Notes under the pieces: model-generated
What the model was told of the DNA's origin: nothing
Databases searched by the model: none
What the model saw: the letters and a program-made list of their open reading frames with translations, nothing else
Program-made: the position numbers and the translations under genes
Shown: one piece after another, positions 33,736 to 41,226 of the stretch
Layout of the letters: each line of letters starts with the position of its first letter
Numbering within the stretch: position 1 is the stretch's first letter
NCBI GenBank assembly: GCA_020025825.1
Contig: JAHHRL010000007.1
Location: 1 to 64,000 of the forward strand
Origin: Faecalibacterium sp.
GTDB taxonomy: Bacteria; Bacillota; Clostridia; Oscillospirales; Ruminococcaceae
Direction of reading: 5' to 3'
DNA: 64,000 nt

Positions 33736-34797
33736 TTAGAGCTGATATAAGCCAAGCAGACGCAGAGTGTGGCAAATAGGCTTTAACTGTTTCAGCAAGG
33801 TTTGTGCGTCTTGCGCAGTGCCGGTCAGCTCGGCATAAAAGTAATATGCACCGGTCTGCCCGGCTCGGACGTGGCTTTGGATGGTTTCCATGTTATATCC
33901 ACCACGACCGATTTCCTGAATGACCTGTGCCAGCTTACCGGGCTGGTTGTCCACGGTAAACAAAAGGCTGAAATGATTGCCTTGAGTGGGGCGGCTGCGG
34001 CTTATCACGATAAAGCGTGACGAGTATTCCTGACCGGTGTGGATACCCTTAACAAGCTCAGTTAAGCCGTAAAGCGCAGCCGTTTCCGAGCAGGTGATAG
34101 CAGCCAGCGATGGGTCTTTGCTTTTGGCCACAAACTGGGCGGCCTGCGCTGACGAGGGCATGGGATGAGCCGATAAGCCCATCGTGTTCAGAAAATTCTC
34201 GCTTTGCCGAATGGCTAACGGGTGACTGTATACCTGCCGGATTTTCCACAGGTTAGTGTCAGGCAGAGCAACTAGACTATGCACAATGGGCAAATCATAC
34301 ATAGCGGTTACATATAGATTATGTTGGTAGCATAAATCCAGGACAGAGGAGACTTCGTCTGCGTGATGCTCCTCAAAAGGAATAATGCCTGCCCAAGCAG
34401 CACCCGCTTCAACGGCGTCAAAAACTTCGCTCCAAGAGGAGTAGGGCAGCGCCTCGCTGTGTGGAAACAGGCGCTGCAATGCGATATGTGCATAGCAGCC
34501 TGCCATGCCGGGGTAAGCAATACGGTTTTGCCCCAGCACCTGTGCTTGGTACTGGCGGGACAAGGATAGATTATAGCGGATATAATCGGCGTAAAATGGG
34601 GCATAAGCGGGATTTTGGATTCTGCCCAGATTTTTTTCAATTACGGCAGATTCCCGTCCGCTGTCCTGAATCGGCATACCGGTTTGCTTTTTGTAGGCAA
34701 TTACGGCTTGTACAGCATCCATTCGCTGCTCAAACAAATGTGCCATTTCCTGGTCGATACGGTCGATGGTTTGCCGTGCTTGTTCCAACTGGTTCAT
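33736..34797 (-). CDS. pheA: Bifunctional chorismate mutase / prephenate dehydratase
   Basis: Converts chorismate via prephenate to phenylpyruvate for phenylalanine synthesis. In 353 residues: an AroQ-type chorismate mutase domain (1 to about 85, IDRIDQEMAHLFEQRM, with basic residues at the mutase sites), a prephenate dehydratase domain (about 92-265), and an ACT domain (about 270-353). The dehydratase T-R-F motif reads SSRF, with Ser for Thr, and the ACT motif that binds phenylalanine (ESRP) reads QSHV, so feedback inhibition may be altered. GAGAGGGG precedes the ATG. It heads the aromatic operon behind a strong promoter. Confidence 0.92.
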   Translation of the reverse strand: MNQLEQARQTIDRIDQEMAHLFEQRMDAVQAVIAYKKQTGMPIQDSGRESAVIEKNLGRIQNPAYAPFYADYIRYNLSLSRQYQAQVLGQNRIAYPGMAGCYAHIALQRLFPHSEALPYSSWSEVFDAVEAGAAWAGIIPFEEHHADEVSSVLDLCYQHNLYVTAMYDLPIVHSLVALPDTNLWKIRQVYSHPLAIRQSENFLNTMGLSAHPMPSSAQAAQFVAKSKDPSLAAITCSETAALYGLTELVKGIHTGQEYSSRFIVISRSRPTQGNHFSLLFTVDNQPGKLAQVIQEIGRGGYNMETIQSHVRAGQTGAYYFYAELTGTAQDAQTLLKQLKPICHTLRLLGLYQL

Positions 34798-34829
34798 AGA
34801 AAAGCCCCTCTCCGAATATCGTTTTTCTT

Positions 34830-34858
34830 ACTATACCATAAATGGGACAGTATGACAA
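34830..34858 (-). promoter_or_regulatory. Promoter of the pheA-aroB-aroC-aroQ-aroA block
   Basis: On the minus strand TTGTCA (34853-34858), a 17-base spacer and TATAGT (34830-34835), about 33 bases before the pheA ATG. The leader is too short for a T-box or attenuator peptide. Confidence 0.75.
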
Positions 34859-34881
34859 CGAATCAGCCCTTGCGAAAGGGC

Positions 34882-34915
34882 AAAAAAAGACGACCCGCAG
34901 CGGATGCGAGTCGTC
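34882..34915 (-). terminator. Terminator of the 51-residue gene
   Basis: Read leftwards, GACGAC and GTCGTC (arms 34910-34915 and 34889-34894) with an inner CGCA/TGCG pair close a stem followed by seven T. It lies 15 bases after the stop at 34931. Confidence 0.8.
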
Positions 34916-34930
34916 AAAATACAGCTGAAT

Positions 34931-35086
34931 TCAATCCCGTTTTTTACGCAGACTTTCCAGTGTACGGGGCTGGGTAAAATAGCGCGCGTAGGGGTTATCC
35001 ATTTGGGGTGGCTTAGGCGGCGGGGGAGCAGGGCGCACCGCAGGGCGGGAAACTTTTATAATATTTTTTACAGGACGGTAACGCAT
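34931..35086 (-). CDS. Small basic proline-rich protein
   Basis: A 51-residue frame, too short for most gene callers, starting at the ATG at 35084-35086 and ending in TGA at 34931-34933. AAAGGAGC lies eight bases before the ATG and a strong terminator follows the stop. The product starts MRYRPVKNIIKVSR, has a central proline run (PAPPPPKPPQ), then MDNPYARYFTQP and a basic end (SLRKKRD). No membrane helix or cysteine is present. No family is recognised. Ribosome site, promoter-like sequence and private terminator together support a real gene. Confidence 0.72.
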   Translation of the reverse strand: MRYRPVKNIIKVSRPAVRPAPPPPKPPQMDNPYARYFTQPRTLESLRKKRD

Positions 35087-35120
35087 AGGCGATGCTCCTT
35101 TTTTAGGGCAAAATAACTGG

Positions 35121-35126
35121 ATTATA
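35121..35126 (-). promoter_or_regulatory. Candidate -10 box of the 51-residue gene
   Basis: A perfect TATAAT on the minus strand about 35 bases before the ATG at 35086. The -35 region is only T-rich, so the promoter is uncertain. Confidence 0.35.
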
Positions 35127-35174
35127 GTGTATCACCATAATGCAAAAAAAGAAAGAGAGATGGGTCGGAAATGC

Positions 35175-35203
35175 TTGCCAAATTGTTGCACAAAAGGTAT
35201 ATT
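35175..35203 (+). promoter_or_regulatory. Promoter of the C39-like gene
   Basis: TTGCCA (35175-35180), a 17-base spacer and TATATT (35198-35203), about 50 bases before the start at 35254. Confidence 0.6.
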
Positions 35204-35253
35204 AAAAGCGAAAGAAGATTGCTGTATTATGGTGTAAGGCGGTGCAGGCGTAT

Positions 35254-36639
35254 ATGGAACAAAAACGAAATATTATCCTGCACGGTGCAGAGCAATTTTC
35301 ACGTGGGGCGCTGGACAATGTAGCACTGCAGGACGGTGCGATTATTTTGGACGACGTAGCCGGACAGCACGTGCTATACGGATGCTATACCAGTCCGGAG
35401 TTTACGGTGACACCGTTTAGCAGCCTGAACATGAGCTGGAATGCCGATACCCCGGAGGGTACGGTTGTAGAGGCGCAGTGCAGGGTTTGGACAGGCGGCG
35501 ACTGGTCCGGCTGGAAAAGTTTTGGCAAGTGGAGTCCGGATTACCCACGGCGCAGTATCTGCGTTTCGTCCGCAGATGGCGAGGACAGCAAGGTTTTCAT
35601 TTGTGGGGATACTGTGGCGGTTACAGCAGCAGAGGGCGCTACGGCACTGCAAATGCGCATCTTTTTATATACAGATGATGAGCGCCAGACCCCTTGCGTA
35701 AGGCTTTTAGCTGCTTCGGTTTGTCCCCTGCAGTGGAACAAACAGGCAGGTAAACTGCTAAACCGGATGCTGTATCTGCCGGAATATTCCATGACGGGGC
35801 ATGAGCCTCGTTTTGGCATTACGATGGACTTACCCTTGATACTTACCGCATTGATGAACCGCTATGGTGAGGATGTGCTGCCGGAAGAAGTAGCCCATGT
35901 TATGGCAGACGGCGCAACTGAGGATTGTCGGAATGCTGCGTATGCGGCAGCGGCAGCAGGCTGTATGGGATATGAATGCTATCAAGCATGGATGGACCTG
36001 CGGGAACTGCGTGCTGAGATAAGGCAAGGATATGCAGTTGCTGTAGAGTTAAAGGGAACAAATACAAAAACAAGTGGTACCGCTTGGATGGGGCTGCGTG
36101 GCTTTGGCTATGATGAATCTGTCCATGCGAACTATATACAATTAAACGACCCGTTTGCCCTGCGTGGTGCGGTAAGCCGTACGATGGCGGTAGAGGATTT
36201 TGATACTTACTTTACCGGACGTGCCTTGGTATTGCATCGTGGGCCACGGGGGGTGCATGGGTGCCGGCCGTTACGGCGCACTTGCAGCCTAAAACCCGGG
36301 CAGGAACCCGGAACATGGGATTTTGATTTCCGTGGAGACCCGCTGCCATTGCCGGAGCCTTTTACAGGCTGGCTGGCGGCAGCAACAAAAGATGGCCCTG
36401 CCAGCCCCACGACGGCAGAGCGAACATTCTTGCCGATTGAGAAAACGCCTGGCGGAGGAATCCGTCTACCCGACGAATTGCGCAAGCCCGGCGCACGGTA
36501 TACTATTTTTGCGGTAGACGCTACCGGCTCGATGTGGGTGGCGGAACTACAGCTCCCGAATCAGCAATCCGTTTTAACGGTGAATAAAGAAATCCCAGTT
36601 GAGGGCGAAAGCCCCGCTGTGCAAGATGGAAAGGAGTAA
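35254..36639 (+). CDS. C39-like protein with N-terminal beta domain, apparently catalytically dead
   Basis: A 461-residue protein without a signal peptide. Residues 1 to about 170 look like a beta-sandwich rich in Trp (NMSWNADTPEG, VWTGGDWSGWKSFGKWSPDYPRR). Residues about 180-330 follow the order of the C39_2 cysteine-peptidase-like family (EYSMTGHEPRFGITMDLPLILTALMNRYG, LRAEIRQGYAVAVEL, YIQLNDPFA), but the position of the catalytic Cys is IT/MD and that of the His is SGTAW, so protease activity is unlikely. A short C-terminal Ig-like stretch follows. ATG 35254 is preferred over GTG 35242 since AAGGCGGT lies nine bases upstream. Downstream gene starts six bases after. Function unknown. Confidence 0.6.
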   Translation: MEQKRNIILHGAEQFSRGALDNVALQDGAIILDDVAGQHVLYGCYTSPEFTVTPFSSLNMSWNADTPEGTVVEAQCRVWTGGDWSGWKSFGKWSPDYPRRSICVSSADGEDSKVFICGDTVAVTAAEGATALQMRIFLYTDDERQTPCVRLLAASVCPLQWNKQAGKLLNRMLYLPEYSMTGHEPRFGITMDLPLILTALMNRYGEDVLPEEVAHVMADGATEDCRNAAYAAAAAGCMGYECYQAWMDLRELRAEIRQGYAVAVELKGTNTKTSGTAWMGLRGFGYDESVHANYIQLNDPFALRGAVSRTMAVEDFDTYFTGRALVLHRGPRGVHGCRPLRRTCSLKPGQEPGTWDFDFRGDPLPLPEPFTGWLAAATKDGPASPTTAERTFLPIEKTPGGGIRLPDELRKPGARYTIFAVDATGSMWVAELQLPNQQSVLTVNKEIPVEGESPAVQDGKE

Positions 36640-36644
36640 CATTT

Positions 36645-37253
36645 ATGAAAAACTGTATTGTTACCATTAGTCGTGAATTCTGCACCGGTGGTCAGGAAAT
36701 CGCAACACGTGTTGCCCAGGAAATGGGTGTCAAGCTGTACGATAAGGAACTGATTACTTTGGCAGCCAAGAAATCCGGCTTGTCCGAGGAAGCCATTGAA
36801 GCTAGCGAAAAACAACACACCCACAGCTTGCTGTACAACCTGTACACGATGGGCAACGACCTGCCGCTGAGCGATCAGGTGTTTATTTTGCAGTCTCGCA
36901 TTATTAAGGATTTGGCTGACCAGGGCTCCTGCGTGATTCTGGGACGCAGCGGTGACTACGTATTGCGTGAGCGTGATGACGTGCTGAGCGTGTTTTTGTA
37001 TGCACCTGTAGAATACCGCATTAAGTACGGCCTGCATGGTAAGTACGAAAGCATGAACGGCCTTGCAGAGAAACAGCTGGAAGAGGAAATCCGCAAGACC
37101 GACAAAAAGCGTGCTGCTTACTACAACTACTACACACAAAACCGCTGGGGCGATGCACATAACTACGACCTGACACTGAATGCGGCTTTGGGCGAGGAAA
37201 CTTGCGTAAAGCTGATTATGGAGGCAGTGCGCGCAAAGCAGCAAAACCTGTAA
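36645..37253 (+). CDS. Cytidylate kinase-like protein
   Basis: A 202-residue P-loop-like protein of the cytidylate kinase-like family (Cytidylate_kin2, PF13189). Seen: IVTISREFCTGGQEIA in place of a classical Walker A, KLYDKELITLAAKKSGL, and CVILGRSGDYVL. Family members are widespread in gut Firmicutes and their substrate is not established; the classical cmk is a different protein. AAAGGAG precedes the ATG. It is the second gene behind the C39-like protein and is followed by a terminator. Confidence 0.88.
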   Translation: MKNCIVTISREFCTGGQEIATRVAQEMGVKLYDKELITLAAKKSGLSEEAIEASEKQHTHSLLYNLYTMGNDLPLSDQVFILQSRIIKDLADQGSCVILGRSGDYVLRERDDVLSVFLYAPVEYRIKYGLHGKYESMNGLAEKQLEEEIRKTDKKRAAYYNYYTQNRWGDAHNYDLTLNAALGEETCVKLIMEAVRAKQQNL

Positions 37254-37285
37254 TATTTACATACAGGAACTGAGATAGTGATAGC

Positions 37286-37326
37286 AAGGCGCCCTATAGT
37301 GAAAACTTATGGGGCGCCTTGATTTT
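37286..37326 (+). terminator. Terminator after the cytidylate kinase-like gene
   Basis: AAGGCGCCC and GGGCGCCTT arms (37286-37294 with 37312-37320), extended by three pairs including one G-U, then GATTTT. Confidence 0.7.
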
Positions 37327-37355
37327 GGTTGTCTAAGTTATAAAAAGAGGAAATG

Positions 37356-38738
37356 ATGGAAAACAATAAAGAGAATGTTATGGGTATAATGCCCGTGGGT
37401 CCGCTGCTGTTAAAATTAAGTATCCCCATGATGATATCCATGCTGATTCAGGCACTGTACAACATTGTGGACAGTATATTTGTTTCCCGTGTGAGCGAGG
37501 CAGCATTAACCAGTGTTTCGCTGGCTTTTGCACTGCAAAACATGATGATTGCGGTAGCTGTTGGCACCGGTGTGGGTGTAAATGCTGCGCTGAGTAAATC
37601 ACTGGGCGAGAAAGACAGCAAAGGTGCGAACAAGGCTGCGGATAATGGCATCTTTTTGGCCGTTTGCAGCTATCTGGTATTTTTAGTAATCGGCTTGTTT
37701 TTCCTGCCGTTATACTTTGGTACGCAGACGGATGACCCGCTGATTTATCAGGGCGGCGTCGAGTATATGTTTATATGCTGTGTGTTTGGCCCGGGACTGT
37801 TTTTGGCTTGTATGCTGGAAAAGATTCTGTGCTCAACCGGACGCACCCACTATGCAATGGTTTGTCAGGCAGCGGGTGCCATCTGCAATATTGTGCTGGA
37901 CCCCATTTTCATTTTTGGCTATTGCGGTGAGTTTTTGTCCGGCACACGAGGTGCGGCAGTTGCTACTGTAATCGGCCAGATGTGCGGTGCTTTGCTGGGC
38001 ATATACTATTGTATGCGCCGTACACCGGAAGTGCAGGTTACATTCAAGGGCTTCCGCCCGGACGGTGCAACCATTGGCCGCATTTATGCGGTTGGTGCAC
38101 CCAGTATTGCGATGCAGTCTGTGGGCAGTGTTATGGTATACGGCTTTAACAAGATTTTGATGGGCTTTACAGCTACGGCAGTTGCTGTTTTTGGTGTCTA
38201 CTTTAAGCTGCAAAGTTTTGCCTTTATGCCGGTTTTTGGCTTAAATAACGGTATGGTTCCCATTGTGGCATATAACTATGGTGCACGCAAAGGGCATCGA
38301 GTGATTCGTACCGTTATATGGTCCTGCGGCATTGCGCTGGTTATTTTAACGCTGGGTCTGGTATCGTTCCAGATGGTGCCGGAAAAGCTGCTGCTCTGGT
38401 TTGATGCAAGCGAACAGATGCTGGGAATCGGTACCGTTGCGCTGCGTATCATTTCGTGGAGCTTCCCGCTGGCAGCATTGGCCATTGTATTGTGTTCGAT
38501 GTTTCAGGCATTGGGCCGTGGTGTGTACAGCTTGTATATGTCGTTAAGCCGCCAGCTTGTAGTGCTGCTGCCTATGGGATGGCTGCTGGCAAAAACCGGC
38601 CGGCTGGAGTTGGTTTGGTGGGCGTTCCCCATTGCGGAGGCAGTGGGACTTTTAGTTGGTTTTGTGTACTTGTTTGTTGTATGGAAGCAGATTCTTCGCC
38701 CCATGATAGAGGAAGAGAAAAGAAACACAGAACAATAA
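37356..38738 (+). CDS. MATE family efflux transporter
   Basis: A 460-residue integral membrane protein with twelve helices in two homologous halves, a Na+- or H+-driven exporter of drugs or metabolites. Seen: PLLLKLSIPMMISMLIQALYNIVDSIFV at the first helix region, GTGVGVNAALSKSLGEKD, and a matching second-half stretch PSIAMQSVGSVMVYGFNKILMG. Length is typical. Two adjacent ATG codons (37353 and 37356) are possible; the second is better spaced from AGAGG. Substrate unknown. Confidence 0.93.
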   Translation: MENNKENVMGIMPVGPLLLKLSIPMMISMLIQALYNIVDSIFVSRVSEAALTSVSLAFALQNMMIAVAVGTGVGVNAALSKSLGEKDSKGANKAADNGIFLAVCSYLVFLVIGLFFLPLYFGTQTDDPLIYQGGVEYMFICCVFGPGLFLACMLEKILCSTGRTHYAMVCQAAGAICNIVLDPIFIFGYCGEFLSGTRGAAVATVIGQMCGALLGIYYCMRRTPEVQVTFKGFRPDGATIGRIYAVGAPSIAMQSVGSVMVYGFNKILMGFTATAVAVFGVYFKLQSFAFMPVFGLNNGMVPIVAYNYGARKGHRVIRTVIWSCGIALVILTLGLVSFQMVPEKLLLWFDASEQMLGIGTVALRIISWSFPLAALAIVLCSMFQALGRGVYSLYMSLSRQLVVLLPMGWLLAKTGRLELVWWAFPIAEAVGLLVGFVYLFVVWKQILRPMIEEEKRNTEQ

Positions 38739-38772
38739 GTAGGGCCATGCCCGAAGAGAAAGGATATTTGCT

Positions 38773-39414
38773 ATGAAAAGATTAAAGTGGAATATGATTC
38801 TTTTGAGCAGCGTATACTTGCTTTTGGGCATCGTTTTGCTGATTTGGCCGGATGTGGTACTGGGCGGTATTTGCATGGTGATTGGCAGCCTGGTAGCGGG
38901 CACCGGTATTGTGCAGCTGGTACGTTTTTTTACAGTAAGAGAACGGCTGTTTTTTGCACCGCTGACGTTGGTGGGCGGCCTGATTTGCTTGGGCTTGGGA
39001 TTATTCCTGCTGCTGCGTGCAGATGTGATTTTGACTGCTCTGCCCATTGTGTTTGGCTTGTTTATTGTATTTGACAGCGTATTGCGCATCCAGAATGCAT
39101 TAGAGCTGCGCCGCTGCGGCTATACTACTTGGAAGGGTATTTTGGCAAGCGGCGGCGTAAGCGTTGTGCTGGGCTTGGTGATGCTGTTTAACCCGTTTGG
39201 CACAGTACAGGCGCTGGTTATGGCAATTGGTATTATCCTGATTGTGGAAGGTGTACTGAACCTGCTGAGCACAGGGTATACTGCTTTTGCGGTAACGGCC
39301 TATTTCAATAACCATCCGGAGGAGGTTTCTTCGGGGTGGGACGGTGTACTGGGCAAAGGCACTACACTGGAAGGTACTGCGGTGGAGATGGATGCAGACG
39401 ATAAATCCGAATAA
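38773..39414 (+). CDS. DUF308 (HdeD-like) membrane protein
   Basis: A 213-residue protein with six closely packed helices arranged as three hairpins: LLGIVLLIWPDVVLGGI, ICLGLGLFLLLRADVI and SVVLGLVMLFNPFGTV show the repeated glycine-rich pattern of the DUF308 family. E. coli HdeD is linked to acid stress, but the molecular function of the family is unknown. GAAAGGA precedes the ATG. It follows the MATE gene by 34 bases and is probably co-transcribed. The C-terminal tail is acidic. Confidence 0.82.
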   Translation: MKRLKWNMILLSSVYLLLGIVLLIWPDVVLGGICMVIGSLVAGTGIVQLVRFFTVRERLFFAPLTLVGGLICLGLGLFLLLRADVILTALPIVFGLFIVFDSVLRIQNALELRRCGYTTWKGILASGGVSVVLGLVMLFNPFGTVQALVMAIGIILIVEGVLNLLSTGYTAFAVTAYFNNHPEEVSSGWDGVLGKGTTLEGTAVEMDADDKSE

Positions 39415-39417
39415 AGA

Positions 39418-39449
39418 AAAAAGCTTCGACAGTTGTCGAGGCTTTTTAT
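39418..39449. terminator. Bidirectional terminator between DUF308 and ImmA-like genes
   Basis: AAAAAAGCTTCGACA pairs with TGTCGAGGCTTTTT with one G-U wobble. It touches the stop of the leftward gene. Confidence 0.78.
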
Positions 39450-39859
39450 TTGTTATCGGTAAAAGCGTGGGGGTCCAATCCACGATAGAAAAAGTAAGCT
39501 TGCTCTACCAGTTCTTCGGTGATGTCTAACTCTTCTGCGATTTCATGCACACTGAGGCCCATTCGCAGTAAGGCGTCCAGTTGAGGGGCAGGGCAAAGCT
39601 CTTGGATAAGGGCACGGTCTACACGTGCTTCACTGCGGCGGCGCTCCTGTGGGTCACTGTCAGCAGTGTAAAAAGCGCTTAGCCGAAAATGCTGCTTTTC
39701 GTGCTCCAGTACGGTGCGCTTTTCTCGGCTGTCGGTAAGGGTGCCCAGCAAAACAAGGCCGTCTGCTGAAGCAATTGCTTTACGGTGCAAGGGTGGGTAG
39801 CCAACTACCTGCACGCCCATATCAGCCAATTCCTGTTCCGTTATCTCGGTTTTTGTCAT
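39446..39859 (-). CDS. ImmA/IrrE-like metallopeptidase
   Basis: A 137-residue protein. VLEHEKQHFRLSAFYT has an HExxH zinc motif placed as in small phage-type ImmA/IrrE proteins, and the N-terminal part (DGLVLLGTLTDSREKRTVLEHE) matches their layout; the C-terminus has a helix-turn-helix-like stretch (LSVHEIAEELDITEELVEQAYFFYRG). ImmA proteins cleave a partner XRE repressor to induce mobile-element or stress genes. It overlaps the upstream XRE gene by 38 bases, the classical ImmR-ImmA arrangement. The motif spelling is divergent, so the call is likely but not certain. Confidence 0.75.
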   Translation of the reverse strand: MTKTEITEQELADMGVQVVGYPPLHRKAIASADGLVLLGTLTDSREKRTVLEHEKQHFRLSAFYTADSDPQERRRSEARVDRALIQELCPAPQLDALLRMGLSVHEIAEELDITEELVEQAYFFYRGLDPHAFTDNK

Positions 39860-40178
39860 TTTTCTTTAGCTCGGCCTTTACCCGCATAAAGGCAATAAGG
39901 TCCTGTTTATCGTCATCGTCCAAAAAGTCTTTTACTTCACCGTAATAGGCAAGCAGCATATCCGATGGAGGGGTTGGCTCGCCGCCGGTTAGCTCATCGG
40001 CAGATACCCCTAAAGCATCTGCCAGGCTGCGTGCGGTTTCCACGCTGATGGTTTTTTTGCGGCCGTTTTTCAGGTCACTTAATATGCCGGGGCTGATGCC
40101 TGCCCGCTTACAGGCGGCGGTAACACTGATGCCCCTGTCGGCGCACAGGCGGGCAACGGTATCGTACAGCATAGACAT
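39822..40178 (-). CDS. XRE-family transcriptional regulator
   Basis: A 118-residue protein with an N-terminal HTH_3 domain (residues about 7-65: ISVTAACKRAGISPGILSDLKNGRKKTISVETARSLADALGVSADEL), followed by a helical, charged C-terminus. The ATG at 40176-40178 has GGAG about nine bases upstream. It lies directly behind a promoter that contains a palindromic site, and ahead of the ImmA-like gene, so it probably represses itself and the divergent genes at 40387 and 40768 until ImmA cleaves it. Confidence 0.88.
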   Translation of the reverse strand: MSMLYDTVARLCADRGISVTAACKRAGISPGILSDLKNGRKKTISVETARSLADALGVSADELTGGEPTPPSDMLLAYYGEVKDFLDDDDKQDLIAFMRVKAELKKNDKNRDNGTGIG

Positions 40179-40213
40179 AATAAAAGGCTCCTCTCTGAGA
40201 GGGAACTACCCTC

Positions 40214-40310
40214 TTGACAAAATACTTGAACAAGTATAAAATTGCAATGGAAATAGGAAATAACTGGAATCTATAATCTAGTATATACTTGATTAAGTAT
40301 AAATGTCAAG
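40214..40310. promoter_or_regulatory. Divergent promoters with two palindromic XRE operators
   Basis: Two related palindromes: ATACTTGAACAAGTAT at 40222-40237 and ATACTTGATTAAGTAT at 40285-40300. The left one lies between TTGACA (40214-40219) and TATAAA (40235-40240) on the plus strand; the right one lies between TTGACA (minus strand, 40306-40311 region) and TATACT on the minus strand with an 18-base spacer. A dimeric regulator on each site would block both promoters. Confidence 0.72.
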
Positions 40311-40386
40311 GCTTCCTTGCTGGGGCAAATCGAGTATATCATAATTGGAGTACTATAAAGCGGACGAAAAAAGGAGGCGGACTTGG

Positions 40387-40734
40387 TTGAGCACAGAAAA
40401 AAAGGAAAATCCATTGTGGCAGTATCGCTGCATTATGCAGAATGCCCGTCAGGTGGAACAGCGTTTGGCAGAGTATATCCAAGCGATTGAAGAATTTGGT
40501 CTGGAAGAACCGCACAGCGACCAAACACCCATTCAGTGCAGAGAAGAATTGCTTACCCCTAAAGAGATTTTACGGCGTGCAGGAGAATATGCAGATGCTT
40601 TGGAGCAAATGATGCTGGAGGCTGCGCAGGCCAGAAATCAAGTGCTGACCAATATTTTGCGGCAAAGCAGCGGCCTTGCGGAATATCGTGCTTTACGCAA
40701 GACATACATAGATAACGTGGACGACGCCGTATGA
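40387..40734 (+). CDS. Hypothetical coiled-coil protein (phage-like DUF1492-type pattern)
   Basis: A 115-residue, mostly helical, soluble protein rich in Glu, Gln and Arg. The TTG at 40387 is chosen since AAGGAGG lies nine bases upstream; longer in-frame starts precede that ribosome site. Sequence such as LWQYRCIMQNARQVEQRLAEYIQAIEEFG suggests a long helical hairpin. The pattern is weakly like small proteins near phage sigma-like regulators, but no family is claimed. It is the first gene rightward of the XRE operators and is likely repressed by that protein. Confidence 0.65.
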   Translation: MSTEKKENPLWQYRCIMQNARQVEQRLAEYIQAIEEFGLEEPHSDQTPIQCREELLTPKEILRRAGEYADALEQMMLEAAQARNQVLTNILRQSSGLAEYRALRKTYIDNVDDAV

Positions 40735-40767
40735 TTTTGTTATACTAGGCAAAAAAGGAGGGGTACA

Positions 40768-41157
40768 ATGGAACAAAACAAGGAATCCATGGCTAAGGAA
40801 CAAGCTGCCTTAGAAACACGCCTTGCCGCAATGGAACAAACATTAGCTTACCAAACGGAGTTGCTGGAGCAGCATGCGGAGCGGGAAAAGAAGCGCCGCA
40901 TCTGGTTTTTTATTAAACTGGCGATTGTTGTGGTACTGTTGGTAGTACTGGTTCCTCGCATGGTGCAGTTATATCAGGACGTAAATACCTTTATTGTGGA
41001 AACCCAAACCCAGATGGCTGCTATGGAGCAGCAAGTATCTGCGTTTTTGACGGAAACCAGTGAAGATTTGGACACCATCAGCAAAACAATGGAGAACATC
41101 CAAACACTGATTCAGCCGGTGGTACAGTTTATCGAGCGCTGGAAAGGTCCTTGGTAA
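40768..41157 (+). CDS. Coiled-coil single-pass membrane protein
   Basis: A 129-residue protein: N-terminal coiled coil (about 1-45, EQAALETRLAAMEQTLAYQTELLEQHAERE), a basic KKRR, one membrane helix (about 49-70, FFIKLAIVVVLLVVLVPRM), then a second coiled coil (about 75-120). AAAGGAGG precedes the ATG. It is 33 bases downstream of the previous gene, before a strong terminator, and so belongs to the operon controlled by the divergent XRE site. No family is recognised; a scaffold or membrane-stress role is possible but unproven. Confidence 0.7.
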   Translation: MEQNKESMAKEQAALETRLAAMEQTLAYQTELLEQHAEREKKRRIWFFIKLAIVVVLLVVLVPRMVQLYQDVNTFIVETQTQMAAMEQQVSAFLTETSEDLDTISKTMENIQTLIQPVVQFIERWKGPW

Positions 41158-41173
41158 AGCATAAAAGAACAAT

Positions 41174-41210
41174 AAAAGCCCCCTGCCTTGTAGTAAGGCA
41201 GGGGGCTTTT
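41174..41210. terminator. Bidirectional terminator before the cyclophilin gene
   Basis: A perfect 16-bp GC-rich stem (41174-41189 with 41195-41210) with flanking A and T runs. Confidence 0.9.
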
Positions 41211-41226
41211 GCTTTTTAATAATCGC

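Noticed and set aside
34798..34830. Attenuator or T-box before pheA
   Set aside because: Promoter to start distance is about 33 bases, too short for either.
39446..41157. Prophage
   Set aside because: Only the XRE/ImmA-type regulator pair and two unknown small genes are present; no structural, integrase or lysis genes and no attachment repeats are seen.
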